Shown here: piece after piece, positions 1 through 12,648 of the stretch
Layout of the letters: each line of letters starts with the position of its first letter
How positions within the stretch are numbered: the stretch's first letter is position 1
Assembly (NCBI GenBank): GCA_900175165.2
Contig: FWWN02000240.1
Span: 1 to 43,722, forward strand
DNA: 43,722 nt
Source of the DNA: Rhizomucor pusillus
Taxonomy: Eukaryota; Mucoromycota; Mucoromycetes; Mucorales; Lichtheimiaceae
Direction of reading: 5' to 3'
Made by a program: the position numbers and the translations under genes
Notes under the pieces: generated by a model
What the model was told of the DNA's origin: nothing
The model's input: the letters and a program-made list of their open reading frames with translations, nothing else
Database searches by the model: none

Positions 1-219
1 AAAAAAAGAGGCGCCTTTTGCTTTGCTTTTTCTTTTTGACTATTCCCTTTCTTACCCCACACTTTGCTTGCGGTTTGTTCTGGTCAATAACAACAAGCGA
101 GAAATATTTATTTATAGAACTCGACACAGCGGGCACCACAGGAGACAACTGTGTTTTACCGTGATTCAGCATTCTTAAACGTCGCTCATTCCGTCTGAGC
201 AGCTAGTCCATTTCCGATT

Positions 220-2229
220 ATGAACCAGCCCGCTGCAGCCCATTCGAAACAGGCTGACGTTCCCAATGCAGAGAAATGTCTAGAAGTAATGCAGCAACTT
301 TGCCTACTTTTGTTACTTGAGATACTAAACATTGGTCTCCTTCCTCGTCGCAACAGGAGAAAAAGGACACTACTAACAAGCCCTCGTCCCGAGGACATAA
401 GCGTCAGCAGGCGTCTCTTGGTCTCGGTATCATCACAACCAACCTCGATTTGTCTCAGAGTACTGCCAAAGCCAGCGATCAAACAGAACAGGAGGAGGAG
501 GATCGATCAAAAACGGATGCATTCTTCAGCGATACTTTACCGACTCCGAGACCGCCTCCGTCGTTATCTAGACGAGCCGACATCCCGCCGTCGCAGACGA
601 GTCCTCCGCCGACATTGCCACCGCCGACAGCAACAGCTATAGAAGAAGCAGAAGCAGAAGATGCGCTAGTGACACCGCGTCTCAGTTTCGCCAGTCGACT
701 GCGGAATCTCGTCGCAGCAAACAAGGGAACCACAGTTGCACCGGCACCTTCAGCGATACCCAACAATTACACGCACCGCAGTGGAGCGGACGTTGCTCAA
801 AAGCTCAACGCACCTGCTGCAACGAATAACCATTTATCGTACTCGGACGATGAGATCATGCCTCTGCCGAGTCCTGCGCCTGCATTGTCGTCTCCATCCA
901 ACAGCACCACTTCTACAAAACCATCATTTCCAAAGCATCGAATCGTATCACCGCCGCAGTTATCGCCGGTCACTCCAGACAAAGAAGCACCTTCTCCCAC
1001 AGCATCCACCAGCATCCCCGTCATTGCTTTATCGCCATCATTTTCACCTGAAAAGAAGAACAAGATCCCTTCGCTTTCCGAGGAGCCAATGCTCGGTGAC
1101 ATGGAAGATGTGACGTATAATGGCAAGTCGTCGTCAACGGGTGGAGGATTGGTTGTTCCGATGATGCGAGAATACAAGTTCCCGTCACCCACCCCACAGC
1201 AATACAGCGATGAAGACATTATTGGCAAACAGATTGGTGATTACCGAATCAAAAAGCTGCTCGGTGTAGGAGCATTTTCAAAGGTGTATTTGGCTCAACG
1301 GACGGATCATGATAGCGCTCAGTACGCCATCAAGATGGTCAACAAGCAACGAATATCAAAAGATCCTCGCGTACGATCAAGTATTGAACGAGAAGTGGGA
1401 GTCTTGAAGGTATTAATTGTAAAACAACTACTCTTACAATTTTTATTCACAATCGCTACAAATGTGCGCATCGCATGTTTCGCAGTTTATTGACCATCCG
1501 TCCATCGTACGCCTAGATGCGACCATGGAAACGGAGCAGCATCTTTGCATTGTCATGGAATACGCAAAAGGCCAGGAGCTTTTTGACTTTGTGCAACAGA
1601 TGCACCGCAAGATTAGAACCGATCCAGCAGCACCGCTAGACGAATTACTGATCAAGCGGATATTCATGCAGTTGGTCAGGGTAGTCAAGTGGATGCATGA
1701 TCACAATGTCGTCCACCGAGATTTAAAATTGGAAAGTAGGTCAAACATTCATGGAACGTTGAGGGAATCTTTGACTTAAATCGGATGATTAGACATTCTT
1801 ATTCACATGGAAGATGATGGTACTCCCCGAGTCAAGGTGACGGATTTTGGACTTGCTCGAGTAGTTGATCCGGAAGCGCCAATTTTGACAACCCGATGTG
1901 GCAGTGAAGAGTACGCAGCTCCAGAGATCGTGCAAGGTCTCGGTTACGATGGACGGCAGACAGATACCTGGGCATTAGGTGTTATTTTATATTCTTTACT
2001 TGCGGGATATCTGCCTTTTATGTATAATCCTTCTCGTGGAGAGAAGGTGTCCCATCTCTTTTACCGGATTGTTAGCGCTGACTATAGATGGCCATCTGAT
2101 TGGCAGCAGCATCCAAAGCATGCTGCAAGCGCCGAAGCGAAGCAGGTCGTAGAACGCATCTTGGTGCGGCAACCGGAAAAGCGCATATCTCTGAATGACA
2201 TTGAAAATCTTCCGTGGTTTGTTAGCTGA
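220..2229 (+). CDS. CAMK-like serine/threonine protein kinase, 601 aa, 4 exons
   Basis: Exons 220-285, 357-1409, 1486-1735, 1793-2229 (1806 nt); all three introns are GT-AG and intron 1 has an ACTAAAC branch site. Residues 1 to about 310 are Ser/Pro/Thr-rich and probably disordered. The kinase domain covers about 315-600: glycine loop G-V-G-A-F-S-K-V, ATP-binding lysine in Y-A-I-K, H-R-D-L-K-L-E-N (the Asn codon is split by intron 3), D-F-G, and an activation segment R-C-G-S-E-E-Y-A-A-P-E. The C-lobe is complete and the protein ends right after it. All catalytic residues are present, so an active kinase is expected. The long low-complexity N-terminus suggests a fungal signalling kinase of the SNF1/Nim1/Kin group, but I cannot name the ortholog. 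The ATG at 220 is chosen because exon 1 joins exon 2 in phase 0. Confidence 0.9.
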
Positions 2230-3003
2230 TAGATCACCTTTTTTGGATCGTATACATATTTTTCTTCCTTTCCTTACAGAAGTACATATATTGCTCTCTT
2301 TTTTCTCGCATTTTTAAATATAAACAGGCCTTGCTTATTTGTTCCACATATAAGGCTTTACATTGCAGGTTTTCAGTCTAATCTCTCCCTTTTGCCATTA
2401 TATTAATCAACATTGAATAAATCAGTGCATTTCATTAATGATGAACGCTGGATTGACAGCTGCAACAAAAGCGATAGTAAATGACAAACTATCTGGTTTT
2501 TTATGATGCTTATTCTCAGTGGGGTGAAATACCCTCACTATTTTGCGTATCAAGATAAGGATAAGACTAGATTCGCGGTGTATCTAATTATCTTCAAAGG
2601 AGAGCTTGGCGGCGTGGTCTCGGTGGGACCACAGGTAGAGGCATTCCCAGGGCTCAGCAGCAATTCTTCGCTTTTGAGTTTGAGTTGCGATGAAAACCGG
2701 GTTTATGGTTGGTATGGTCTAACCAGGCCCTTCTGCTAGAAGGCACCAGAATGATCTGTAAAAGTTGAGATAGAACACGAACATCGCCTGTTTGATTTAA
2801 TAAAAAAAATGAAAATGTGAAAAGGTGGAAGTACAAACCAATTCCACATATTGGCGGCTGTTACAAAGAGAAGTCAATAAAGGAAAAGAGGGAAGGAACG
2901 GGGAGGAAGTACAGAATGGAATAAAGTCAAAGTTTCGCCAAGCGGGCACAAACCCACACGGCGGCGCAACGGCGCAACGCATAAATGCTGAATTTTAAAA
3001 AAG
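2230..3003. other. Intergenic: kinase 3' end and YSC84-like promoter
   Basis: No gene recognised. An AATAAA at 2416-2421 is a candidate polyadenylation signal of the kinase. A 78-codon frame at 2503-2739 (+) has no recognisable family and no intron logic and is treated as chance. The last 300 bases should hold the promoter and leader of the gene starting at 3004. Confidence 0.5.
2416..2421 (+). terminator. Candidate polyadenylation signal of the kinase gene
   Basis: AATAAA lies 187 nt after the kinase stop codon in AT-rich sequence. Fungal poly(A) signals are loose, so this is tentative. Confidence 0.35.
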
Positions 3004-4122
3004 ATGACTTCTACACCACTGGGATCAACTTCACACAACGTCATGTTCAACAAGCTAAAGGAACAAGCATCGCGAGCTGCTCAAGGTAAAGCATTTCGAT
3101 TTATATAAGTCAGCTTGACCGCCCACCGCATATCTGATTCTGTCTCTGCTCATTGCTAGGTGCTGCGGCATTTGGCCAAGAAGCCGGCAGAAGCATAGGC
3201 GACTTTGCCGAGAAATCAGGTAATGGACAATAGCACCAATCTGAACGAACGATCTATGCCAACGCAATTTGGCAGGCGCCACCAAGATCAACAGCCCTAT
3301 TGTGGGAACTTTGCCAGAGGAAAGTGCGAAGGCAGCACGTATTCTAGAACAGTTCATCAGTAAGTTTATGCATATCTGAAACCGGCAGGGGCTTCGATTG
3401 CTAACGAGAAAACGTCGACAGACAAGGAAGAAATTGAAACCGGATTTGATTCTATTATACCGGTATCTGTGATAAAGAATGCAAAGGGCTTGGCAATCTT
3501 TACGGTTGTCAAAGCAGGTTTCCTGTGGAGTGGCAGAGCTGGAAGTGGTATTGTCGTGGCTAGGTAAGTGACAAAATGGTGGTCTTGATCGGCAGAGATA
3601 CTAACACCCACTTTAGGCTTCCTGACGGGCGTGAGTAGACTTGATGTAATGGAACTCGAAAACCAACTGACGAGGACTATGTTAGGCTGGAGTGCACCTT
3701 CTGCGATAGCAACGGGCGGCGTTGGCTTCGGAGCACAGATAGGTGCAGATATCACTGATATTGTCTTGATCCTGAACAGCGACGAAGCTGTGCGTGCATT
3801 TTCACAAGGAGGCAATGTAAGCATTGGCGGCAACTTGGCTGTCAGCGCTGGTCCTATTGGTGCTGGTGGCGAGGCTGCAATTGCTGGAGCTATCCGCGAC
3901 CGCAAGGTCGCCCCAATGTTTTCCTACAGCAAATCCAAGGGAGCATTCGTTGGCGTTAGCATCGAGGGTACTGGACTCGTAGAACTGACCAAGGTCAATG
4001 CTGGTTTCTACAATCGTCCTATTCGCGCAAGTGAGATTTTGCAAGGTACCATTGAGCCGCCACAGGAATCCAAAGTGCTCTATGACATGATCGAGCGTGC
4101 TGAAAATCGAGACCCATACTAA
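3004..4122 (+). CDS. YSC84: YSC84/SYLF-domain actin-patch protein, 272 aa, 6 exons
   Basis: Exons 3004-3085, 3160-3219, 3276-3359, 3422-3563, 3617-3630, 3686-4122 (819 nt). The protein is essentially one SYLF (DUF500/Ysc84) domain with hallmark blocks A-K-G-L-A-I-F-T-V-V-K-A-G, S-G-R-A-G-S-G-I-V-V-A-R-L-P-D-G and W-S-A-P-S-A-I. The family binds phosphoinositides and actin and works with Las17/WASP at endocytic patches. Yeast Ysc84/Lsb3 carry a C-terminal SH3 domain; this protein stops after SYLF, as several fungal homologues do. Exon 5 is a 14-nt microexon supplying part of R-L-P-D-G. For intron 3 the AG at 3421 is preferred over 3388: it gives a 62-nt intron with a GCTAACG branch site and a better match to the family. 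Confidence 0.92.
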
Positions 4123-4282
4123 ATATTGTACAATTCTTTTCCCCTCTACTCTTGTATTCTATAGCAATTAAAAGACATCAGTCACATATGAATATAGTTA
4201 TGCATATTGCGAAAGCATATCTTCTCAAACTTCATTTGATGTAAAGTAACATCCGTGAAGGGTTGGTCATTCTTTTTTAATT

Positions 4283-4331
4283 TCATTTTAACATTAACAT
4301 TAACATTATCATTATCATTATCATTATCATT
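4283..4331. repeat. Hexanucleotide microsatellite (ATTAAC/ATTATC)n
   Basis: Tandem six-base units, first ATTAAC then ATTATC, in the short gap between the convergent YSC84-like and MYB genes. Confidence 0.8.
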
Positions 4332-4430
4332 GTTATGTTAACGAGTGCGTCAAGTGTGTTTTGTGACATAAAAATTCAAATGCAAATAGAACCAATACAC
4401 TTAGGTAGATTAGCATAATATCATAACATA

Positions 4431-5905
4431 TTAGAAGGTGGGTTGAAGGAATGAGAAAAGAGGGTCATCTGATGCGACAAAACTTGACATGTCTGCGACT
4501 AGTCCAGAAGACATTGAAGCAGTGGTGTCAGCTGGTGATGAACTTTCACTAGCCTTTGTACCGTTTTTACTACTGTTGCTGCTGCTGTTATTGCTATTTA
4601 GCTTTTCCTCCTTGTACTTGATCTGCATCCATCGTGTCCGGCACTGTCGCTGTGTTCGTCCTGGTACAGTTTCGGCAATTCTTATCCAGCATCTGCCAAA
4701 CTTTTCCACACCTGCACGCAGCAACGCGTCCTCCTCTTCGCTCCATTTGCCTTTACGCACGGTAGGGTCTAGCGCCTCTGTCCAGCGTGCTTGGCATTGG
4801 ATGCCGGTGCGGTTCGGTATGCGCTCCGCTATGCGGTTCCAAGGTATTGGCTGGAAACCGCCCTCACCGTCTGGAATGCCAGAAAACTCCAGAACAGAGT
4901 ATTTTAGCACCGCATCTTCGTGCTCTGTCCAGCGCCCTTTGTGTATGTTTGGGCTAAGACGTGATCGTTAGATCGTACATATAAAGAGAGAGCTTTTGCA
5001 TGGAATGAAAAATTTAAAAATACTTGCTTTAATGCTCCGAGCCAGCGAGTCGAGCACTGCATAGGCGTTCTATTCGGCACATGTGCTGCTACCAACGACC
5101 ACTTGTGTGGACCGTAGATACTGACTGCCTGCCGCAAGAGTTCGTCTTCTTCTACAGTCCATCGTGAATACGTGGAAGTCTTGCGGTTAGAAGCTCGTTT
5201 TGGATTCGGAGTCCGTGCTGCAAATTGCTTTCGAATCATAGGGGTTGATCGAGGCGGTTGCCGGATCTTTTGATAGTCAACATCATCGAAAAATACATGC
5301 GAGCGTGTGGGTGAAGGCGTTGCTGCTATAGTTGGAGGGACTGGATCCAGCATTCCCTATATCCGAGCAGCTGCGGTCAAGACCTCTTTGCGATATGTCT
5401 TCTTTCCATCATTGCTACTGCTCAAGAACTATCCTTACCAAATCCATTGATAGACAATCGAACATATTCTGTGGATGTAATCAACACTCAGCTAACAGTT
5501 GGTCGATCAATTGCATACTCACCATATCCTGAGGGGTACCAGATAATCCGCCGTATGGCACCTGGTCGTTACTTGTCCAGTTTGTTGTTGTTGGTGGTGG
5601 TGGCGGTGGCGGCGTACATGCATTGTTGATCAACTGCGTTGGTAACGGCGTGAAATGATCTTGATACATCTATTTTACCATGCAGAGCAGCTCTCATTAC
5701 CATTCTGAGTACACGGAAATATCGCGTTCCTTGGTGCAACTTACCATGCGCTGCATCCGTGGCTCTCGCTTTGGCTGTTGCTGCTGATAAAAATACAACT
5801 ACAAATTGGACAATGTCAGCGTCTCGGAGCATTGCTTACATGGCTTTTATACCATGCCTCGCTATTTATGAACGCGTTAGGGTCTATGTCATTGGTATAT
5901 GCCAT
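4431..5905 (-). CDS. Three-repeat MYB DNA-binding protein, 377 aa, 6 exons
   Basis: Exons on the minus strand: 5905-5840, 5783-5745, 5669-5523, 5468-5439, 5356-5028, 4953-4431 (1134 nt). Three SANT/MYB repeats lie at about 158-204, 208-265 and 266-313, each with spaced tryptophans (S-R-W-T-V-E-E-D, K-G-R-W-T-E-H-E-D, K-G-K-W-S-E-E-E-D) and a recognition helix ending in N-R-T-x-x-Q-C or G-R-T-Q-R-Q-C. Repeat 2 has an insertion of about ten residues before its second helix. The N-terminus is polyproline- and glutamine-bearing, and the C-terminus is Asn/Ser-rich, as in a transcription factor. Intron 5 (5027-4954) is GC-AG; the nearby GT would break the frame between repeats 1 and 2. The first two exons are inferred only from splice signals and phase; a start at 5669 is the fallback. 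Confidence 0.82.
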
Positions 5906-6154
5906 GCGGAAGTTTTTTCTGGGGGTGATCAACGTACAGGAAGGAAGAAAGAAAAGAAAAAAATGTGAGGCATGTAGCTCGGGCAGCACAGGAATTCAGG
6001 TCCATCGGGCCCCACAGCATCCACAAACAGAACGTACGCACGCCGCATTCATACTCGCACACGAAACGCAGTAACAACAAGGCCCATCTTTCTAGATTCT
6101 TTTGGTCTGTTTAATAATAAATATGGGTGAGGAAAAGCAAGTTTCTAATAGACA

Positions 6155-9100
6155 TTACAGAATTCCCTATCAAGCAATGTCCATTGAGTATGATCCACGG
6201 TATTGTCTGTTGCTCCTCTAGTACACCTAAATCTTACCTGGGAATAATATTGGTAAGTATCATATAGGCGCGTAAATACATTGCAGCAACTGCTCATAAT
6301 GAGCTTGTCAATAAATTCCTCGGCTTGTGGTTCAGTCAGCTGGAGTTGGAATCTATCTCGTAACTGCTGCACGGTCTGCTCGCCGTTCTGAAAGCATGGA
6401 AGCTTAGAATCCTTGCACATCATTTCCACTAGCAAAATGATATTTTCGCAATGTTTGCGGACAGCCAGAAACGCGGCTTTCATCAATGCCTTGTATTCTG
6501 CGAACTTTTCGCCATTTACACCACCGAGGATGTCAATGTACTCTTGCGGCAGTTTGAAAGGTGCCATTTCGAAACCAACAGAGCCTGGAGAGTTGGATAA
6601 CATGAATCCAAAATCAATATCTACGAGAGATGTTCAGTTTCAGCGAGTAGCAGTTCCGTGGAATTATTTTCCCACTTACGAATTAGATGGCCTTCATCGT
6701 CGACAAGAATATTTCCATTATGTCTATCAATGTCCCATGTGCACTGAGTTCGAGTTTGATAGAAGTTTTCGCATAACATTTCTACATACCTATCCTTGAT
6801 CTGTAAAATATAGCATGCAATAGAATAACCGGCTAAGCTCCTCATAAATGCGTCCTGCGCCTTTATGAATTCATCCGAGTCAGGAGGGCCCCAGTGCTAT
6901 AGATATAACAATAACCTGATTAGCTACATCCTTTTACACATGGTGCGTCAGCTTACTTTTTCGTAGTAATCATGTAAAGTAAACACCGAGCCTCTGGTAT
7001 TCCAACCACGGGTATACGCATCTTTTTTAATCGAATGTATAGATATCGCATTTCGGACAGTTTCCATCAAGCCGGAGCTGTCAGAAGTCACCAGTACACG
7101 GAAGCTGCAATGTATACAATGTCAACGCGCACGAAATTCTTGTGGATGATTCTGCCTTGATCCACTTACTATTTGACCCAGACGTCTACGCCTGTATCTT
7201 GCCATATTCTTTGCATCTCTCGAATCAGCTGGATAGCAAATTGTTCCTGGCGCAAGTCTGAACCATGCTTGACGATAACTGATAATAATCGCCAGTTGGG
7301 AAGATGACCATACGGCGATGATGCACGAATCCGTGCCTTTTTGGTTTCCCAATTTTCAAAAAATACGGCAGCTAACAACTCGGTAAGCGTACCGATGATA
7401 ATCATTAGTACTTGACACTTACCACTTGGATCATCCTTATTGACAACCCACGCTACTAACTGTTCATCTTGAATCATATCTCCTCCAACAGCTTCTCCTT
7501 CGCCGCCGTCTACGCCACTGCTGACGCCTTCGCTTTTCATCTTAGCCATTCTTGCTTCCTCAAGAGCCATCATTTCTTTAATGATACGCTGTCGAATTTC
7601 TTCAGTGTCCTGTCGCGATTTCGCCGAAGCTGCGCGACCTGATCCGGGCGTAGGACTTGCTGTTTGCACATTTTGTTGTAGTTGCGCAAGCATGATAGCC
7701 GCTGTCCTCATTCTTTCTGCGTATTCTCCTAGAGATTTGGAGTTTCGTCGCTCGCTCGAGTTATCACCCGCGCCTTCATTTGCATCTTCAGTACCAGAGA
7801 TACCAAGTCCATCTGCCACTGCAGCTGAAGGCGATCGAATAATTTCTTGACTTAAAGAAGTTCGAGGGTAGGGGCTGCCTACTGAGCTTCCGCATTCGCT
7901 AATATCAATAGCATCGTCTTCGGTAGAACGCGGCGATGTCGGTGCAGCTTTGCTTGCCGGCGATCCAATTGTTTTCTTCTTTTTGTGTTTCATTAGTCGT
8001 CGCATTCGATACAGTGTCGAAGAATAATCATCGTCAAATGTCAACTCGTCGTCGAGGACTTCTATCATTAACAGGTACGGCGCTCTTTCTGCCGAGTTCA
8101 ATACAACAGCGTCGGATGGGCTGATACGGACTACGCGGTGATGATGCGGTTTTTCAGCGGTAGCCGGACACCAAAGAGGAATACATATCTCGGCTGGGAG
8201 ATTATGATTAAGCAACGTCAGTTCGGCGTTCAGAGCACTCGTTCTAGCTTGTTTAGGAACAATGACAAGTCGCGTGGCAATATCTGTCAGGGCGAGCAAA
8301 AATTGCATTTCCGAGCGGAAGTAGTTTGATCGTAAAAGCGAGCGTCGATGGTCGCGACTAAGTTTCGATAATGTCGAATATTCCTCGTCAGATCCATCCG
8401 AATGTGGCTCATTTTCAACCGAGTCGAGAGATGTAGATATACGCGGTGTTGTCGTTGAGCGACGTTTATGTACAGTTGTGATTTCATCAGAAGACATTGA
8501 GCTTTGAGAGAACGACGGCGACATTGGTGCTGAATTTGTTGGCACAGATGAGTGACCCATAGCAGTCATTTTTGGATCAAAAGCAGATGGTATCGATTTA
8601 GAAGATGCACTTGTAGGTCGAATTCTGCGGTTCAGTTTTTGATGCGCGGATCTGATATAACGGGATACTGAGAATGCTTTTCCTCGATGTAGGTCTTCTA
8701 AGGACGGTGAGCTGGTAAATGGATTAAAATGTGCTGATCTTCGTTTTGGAAGCGGCAAGTCTGGCTGTGACATTGACTGGTAAGGTGAATCGTGATGGTA
8801 ATCACGTGGAAAATGTAACGATATCGGTGAGGAGCTGTCATTTGTTGCAGATGTCGGGCTGCGTGGCGAGTTGGTATCTGGACTAGCACCGCTCAAGGTA
8901 TTCCGTCTGGCTAGGAGCGGAGCATTGCTCGACGTGATGCTAAACGCTCGATTTCTTCGTCCTTGCGCGATAGCAATATCGCCCGCAGGACGTGTCATTA
9001 GTGGCTGTCCAATGCCGGCTAACATGGCGCCTATTCCAACTACTGCGGGCATAACATTTTCTCTGACTTTATGCGTCGACATTCCAAGGCTCAGCGAAGC

Positions 9101-9629
9101 AGATGCATCAGCCAACTCTGTATCCGTAGTTGCATTGCCTTCTGAGAATACAATGGCTTGACATTTGTTGAGTACTCGTTTACACAGTTCAAACGACGGA
9201 CTTGTCGGATTCACCGATAGATCAGATATATAAGCTTGCAAATACCATAAACTCTGCCACGATGTTTGAGTACTATACTTTGAACCTTGCACGCTGAAAG
9301 CATTCATCGTACCATTAATGCCATGTGCGTTGATTTTTCGCACATTTCCACCAAAAAACATTCGAGTGCTACTGATTCAGAAGGCCTACTGATCAACAAG
9401 TGCCTGTGAAGAAATATGAGCGACATTGTTAGCGAAAATATGTTGCACATCCAACTTGCATGAGTTGAGGTAAAAAGAATTCTATCTCTGCGATAGGAAA
9501 CTTTTTCAATTCAGTGCAGAGATAGTGTTGTATGCCGACATTGTCAGGGTAACGAAACAGGTAAGAGACGGCGATCCAAGAGTTGAAGAACTCGGAAGTG
9601 AAAAGACGTAGCAAAAGAGCGTTCGACAT
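6155..9629 (-). CDS. PIK1: Phosphatidylinositol 4-kinase, PIK1/PI4K-beta type, 995 aa, 9 exons
   Basis: Exons on the minus strand: 9629-9460, 9403-9313, 9253-7423, 7371-7170, 7104-6957, 6896-6790, 6723-6680, 6620-6238, 6166-6155 (2988 nt). It makes PI4P at the Golgi and nucleus. The N-terminus (E-F-F-N-S-W-I-A-V-S-Y-L-F, then I-S-R-P-S-E-S-V-A-L-E-C-F) is the lipid-kinase-unique helical region of Pik1. Residues about 110-650 are largely Ser-rich linker. The catalytic domain is about 698-995, with S-S-P-Y-G-H-L-P-N-W, L-R-Q-E-Q-F-A-I-Q-L-I, catalytic loop D-R-H-N-G-N-I-L and metal-binding H-I-D-F-G-F-M-L-S-N-S-P-G. Intron 1 (9459-9404) is GC-AG. The last exon is only 12 nt and restores the conserved G-I-L C-terminus after Y-Y-S-Q. 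It is transcribed in tandem with the MYB gene, 249 nt upstream of it. Confidence 0.94.
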
Positions 9630-12576
9630 ATTGCTTTATCGTAGAATGCTAAAACGTGGTCGTCATATATATGCAAGGGCCGCAAGCATGGAGGAATCTA
9701 TGGCAAGTGTGCATAGTCAATACAAGATGAACAATGATCGCACCGAATGCGGTTGCTGCAAGGCGATTTATACTCCACCGATGCCTTACTGCCACCACCG
9801 TAAACCGCACGATCGCTGCTTGGTTATAAGTTTGCACAGCTTACCTAGCTACGGATCCTCTCGTTTTCGGATTGTCCCCTGAGAACGCGCAGAGAAAGTG
9901 GGAAAAGCAAGTGTGTTACAACGAGCGGGGAAAGACTTAAGGACACCGCCGTCTGTGATTCAGAACATGCTACTTTGACTTGCCGAGTCTAAGAAGGCCA
10001 ATCATCGGCATACTTGCTGGTATTACATTGATGTTAATACTTTTCTTCTGCCAGGTCGCACATATATGAAAAAGGTTACATTTTATTATGCCTCGTCAGT
10101 AAGGCGAGCATTTTCTGGTGTAGGCTAAGGAAGAGAATTGGAAAAAGCACGACTCATACATCAAGGAGCAAGCGAATTCATCTCCTTTGCACAATACGTC
10201 TGTAAATATCAAATGGCCAATGACTGGAAGAAGGGGAACAAGATATGTGAATGCTATGTCCATCTGTCCACGTGCGCGAATAAAAACCCAATAAATTTGC
10301 AATATTTGCTGGAGAGACGCAGACCGCTAAAGTCTAGCATCCGATCAAAGGATTTTATCAAGCTCTAGGTTACCATTAACTGTATATACAATGCTTATTT
10401 TAGAACTTTGCAGCTTTAATGCAGAGAAGAGAAAATCCAAGGAAACGGAAACATTGTTGAAGATTTGAAGACAGTTTGTATGATTTTACGGCCACAGTAC
10501 TACTTAGAAACGAGATGTGTCAGAAGTTTTCAAAAATGCACCAATTCTGCATACAGTGATGTTCGGATTTCGTGCAAATAGGTTTCGATTTTAAAAACTT
10601 TTGAACAGTACACAAATCTCGCACATCTTTGAAGATTTTCTGTACATTTTTTCCCATGATATAACAGAAAGCTAGTCGATGGATAACGAGTTTATAATAA
10701 GTATATTGTAGAGCAATAATCCGAGTATACTTGCAAGAACACATTCGCAAGCTATTGAATGGCTGTCTGCAACCGTTTTTGAACGGTTAATGATATGTAT
10801 AATAGCGGTGATTCCGATATATACACAGTTATGTCTCGGGTTCATCTGCTAAACTGCTACTCTCAATCAACAGGATTAAAACTGGAGATATCTACTTCTC
10901 CGTTAATATTGCGGGCATTTCCGAGGCTATTGAGGTCATCTTTGTATTGCCATTTTCATTCATTAAGTTGCACCTTCAGTTTACGCCTGCTGGTCGCCAC
11001 TATCAAAAAGACTGATACGAAAGAAGAAGCCAACAAAAGTAGCATTAAGAGAAACTTTGAGAGCGAAAAAAAAAAAAAAATCCCAGAAGAGTAAATAGAG
11101 ACATATTCACCAAAGTGCTTAGACTGAGCGTACTGCTCCAAGCCAATCGGTACGTCGGCAATTTTTATTTGACTTCGTTGCAATCAGCCTATTATAAGCG
11201 ACAATTCTCACGTTCCAATCGTTGTCTACAACCAATTTCCTATGTACGGCGGCATGGAGCATTTTCGTATCTCTATTTTCTCGCGGTAATAATTGTGAAG
11301 TACTATATGGATCAATATAGTTCTATTCCTAGTACCAGTGACTAGACCAAAAGGACGGTTGCATTTAGTATGCTTTGCAAGAATAGCATGACTTGTGTAG
11401 CAACCTTGCCATGGAGTGTTTTGGGTAAGTGAGTACAGAGTAACTGGATGAAGCCATTGAAGCGGCCCCGGAGAGCTGCTACTAGACGCTGCAGTTTTGA
11501 AGCATCTGTCACTTATCATGCTAGCTATTGAGCTCGTTTTGCGAATACAAGAAAGATAATAGATGGAAGCATAGGTTTACTATCTACGAATGGCTCTCAA
11601 TTGCGATTTATTGATCGATGAGGTGGACAAACTTATCCCGAACTGATTTTGCCAAGTTGCAAAGAACTTTGTAATAATCTCTTGATCGTAATAGTGGAAG
11701 TCTTAGGATACCGTTTGGAATGTAGCTCGACATATTTTTTAATAGTGGTTTGGCCAGTTTCTTCATTTGTCCATCCTTAATCTTTTAGGTCTTCATCCGC
11801 AACGGGCTTCAGCGATATTATTAGCATCGCTCGATAGTTTTACCAAGTAAACTGCACTGAAGTCGGTCGAGCATAATTGCCGTAGAACATCCCGTCTCTT
11901 CTGTACAAAGAGTGGTGTCAGTTATGATGTGGTTTATATTGCCTTGTAAAAAGAAGAATAGTTTGCCATGTAAAGTTGAAATGTTGATTTCCTTCTCGGG
12001 CCATAGAAGAACGTTTGTCGTGCCTTTGTTTGCATTGATTAATTGGGCCGTTTCCACTGGCAATAATCACTACAACTAATCAGGAACACTCTTGTTGTCA
12101 TTGGTCATGATCAGAGGACTACACTATAATGCCAACAACCGCCATTATGTTATTATAGAAGATACTAGAGGAGAATGTATAATTATCCACGCGGAAGATG
12201 GAATAAAAAGCATCCTCTGAGACCTCAATCGTTCGTAAATTACACACTGCTATGCGTTATGATATGTAGCGTAACGGTGATTGTCTTGACTATGACCCAA
12301 TCAGTAATACGGAAAAGACTATGGCAAAGAATTATTGGAAGAGAACAAGATTCTTTATCGTATTTCTCTCAGTAGATGCTAATACCTTCTGCAATGACTA
12401 AAAGAGAAGATAACATAAACTAAAACTACTACATAGAAATAGGAAAGAAAGAGTTATCAACGATGTTGACGGTGATCGCGAGTAAGAAAACGCACAATAC
12501 GAGTCACGGGACGCAAAAATGTCGGAAAACAAAAACGAACTCAACTGCTGATTGCTGTTGAAGCTCGAAACTCAGA
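9630..12576. other. Gene-poor stretch upstream of PIK1
   Basis: The first few hundred bases must hold the PIK1 promoter. The rest has only short frames on both strands (the longest about 100 codons) with no recognisable family, no convincing intron-linked extension and an A15 run near 11068. I see no tRNA, no clear transposase and no long repeat here. It may be decayed transposon sequence, but that is only a guess. Confidence 0.4.
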
Positions 12577-12648
12577 AGGTCTCGCCGAGATTCGAACTCG
12601 GATAATGAGATTCAGAGTCTCATATGCTAACCCTTACATCACGAGACC
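12577..12648 (-). tRNA. tRNA-Gln (anticodon CUG)
   Basis: Read on the minus strand, a 72-nt cloverleaf closes fully: acceptor GGTCTCG/CGAGACC, D stem ATGT/GCAT, anticodon stem TGAGA/TCTCA with loop CTCTGAA (anticodon CTG), variable loop TTAT, T arm CCGAG-TTCGAAT-CTCGG, discriminator T. No intron. The anticodon reads CAG codons. A TTTTT run about 40 nt past the 3' end could be the Pol III terminator. Confidence 0.95.

Noticed and set aside
220..642. 140-codon open frame from the kinase start codon
   Set aside because: It reads through the kinase's first intron into Arg-rich sequence. Splicing 285 to 357 gives a phase-0 join to the real coding frame.
2503..2739. 78-codon plus-strand ORF
   Set aside because: No family motif, no splice continuation, and it lies in a normal intergenic gap.
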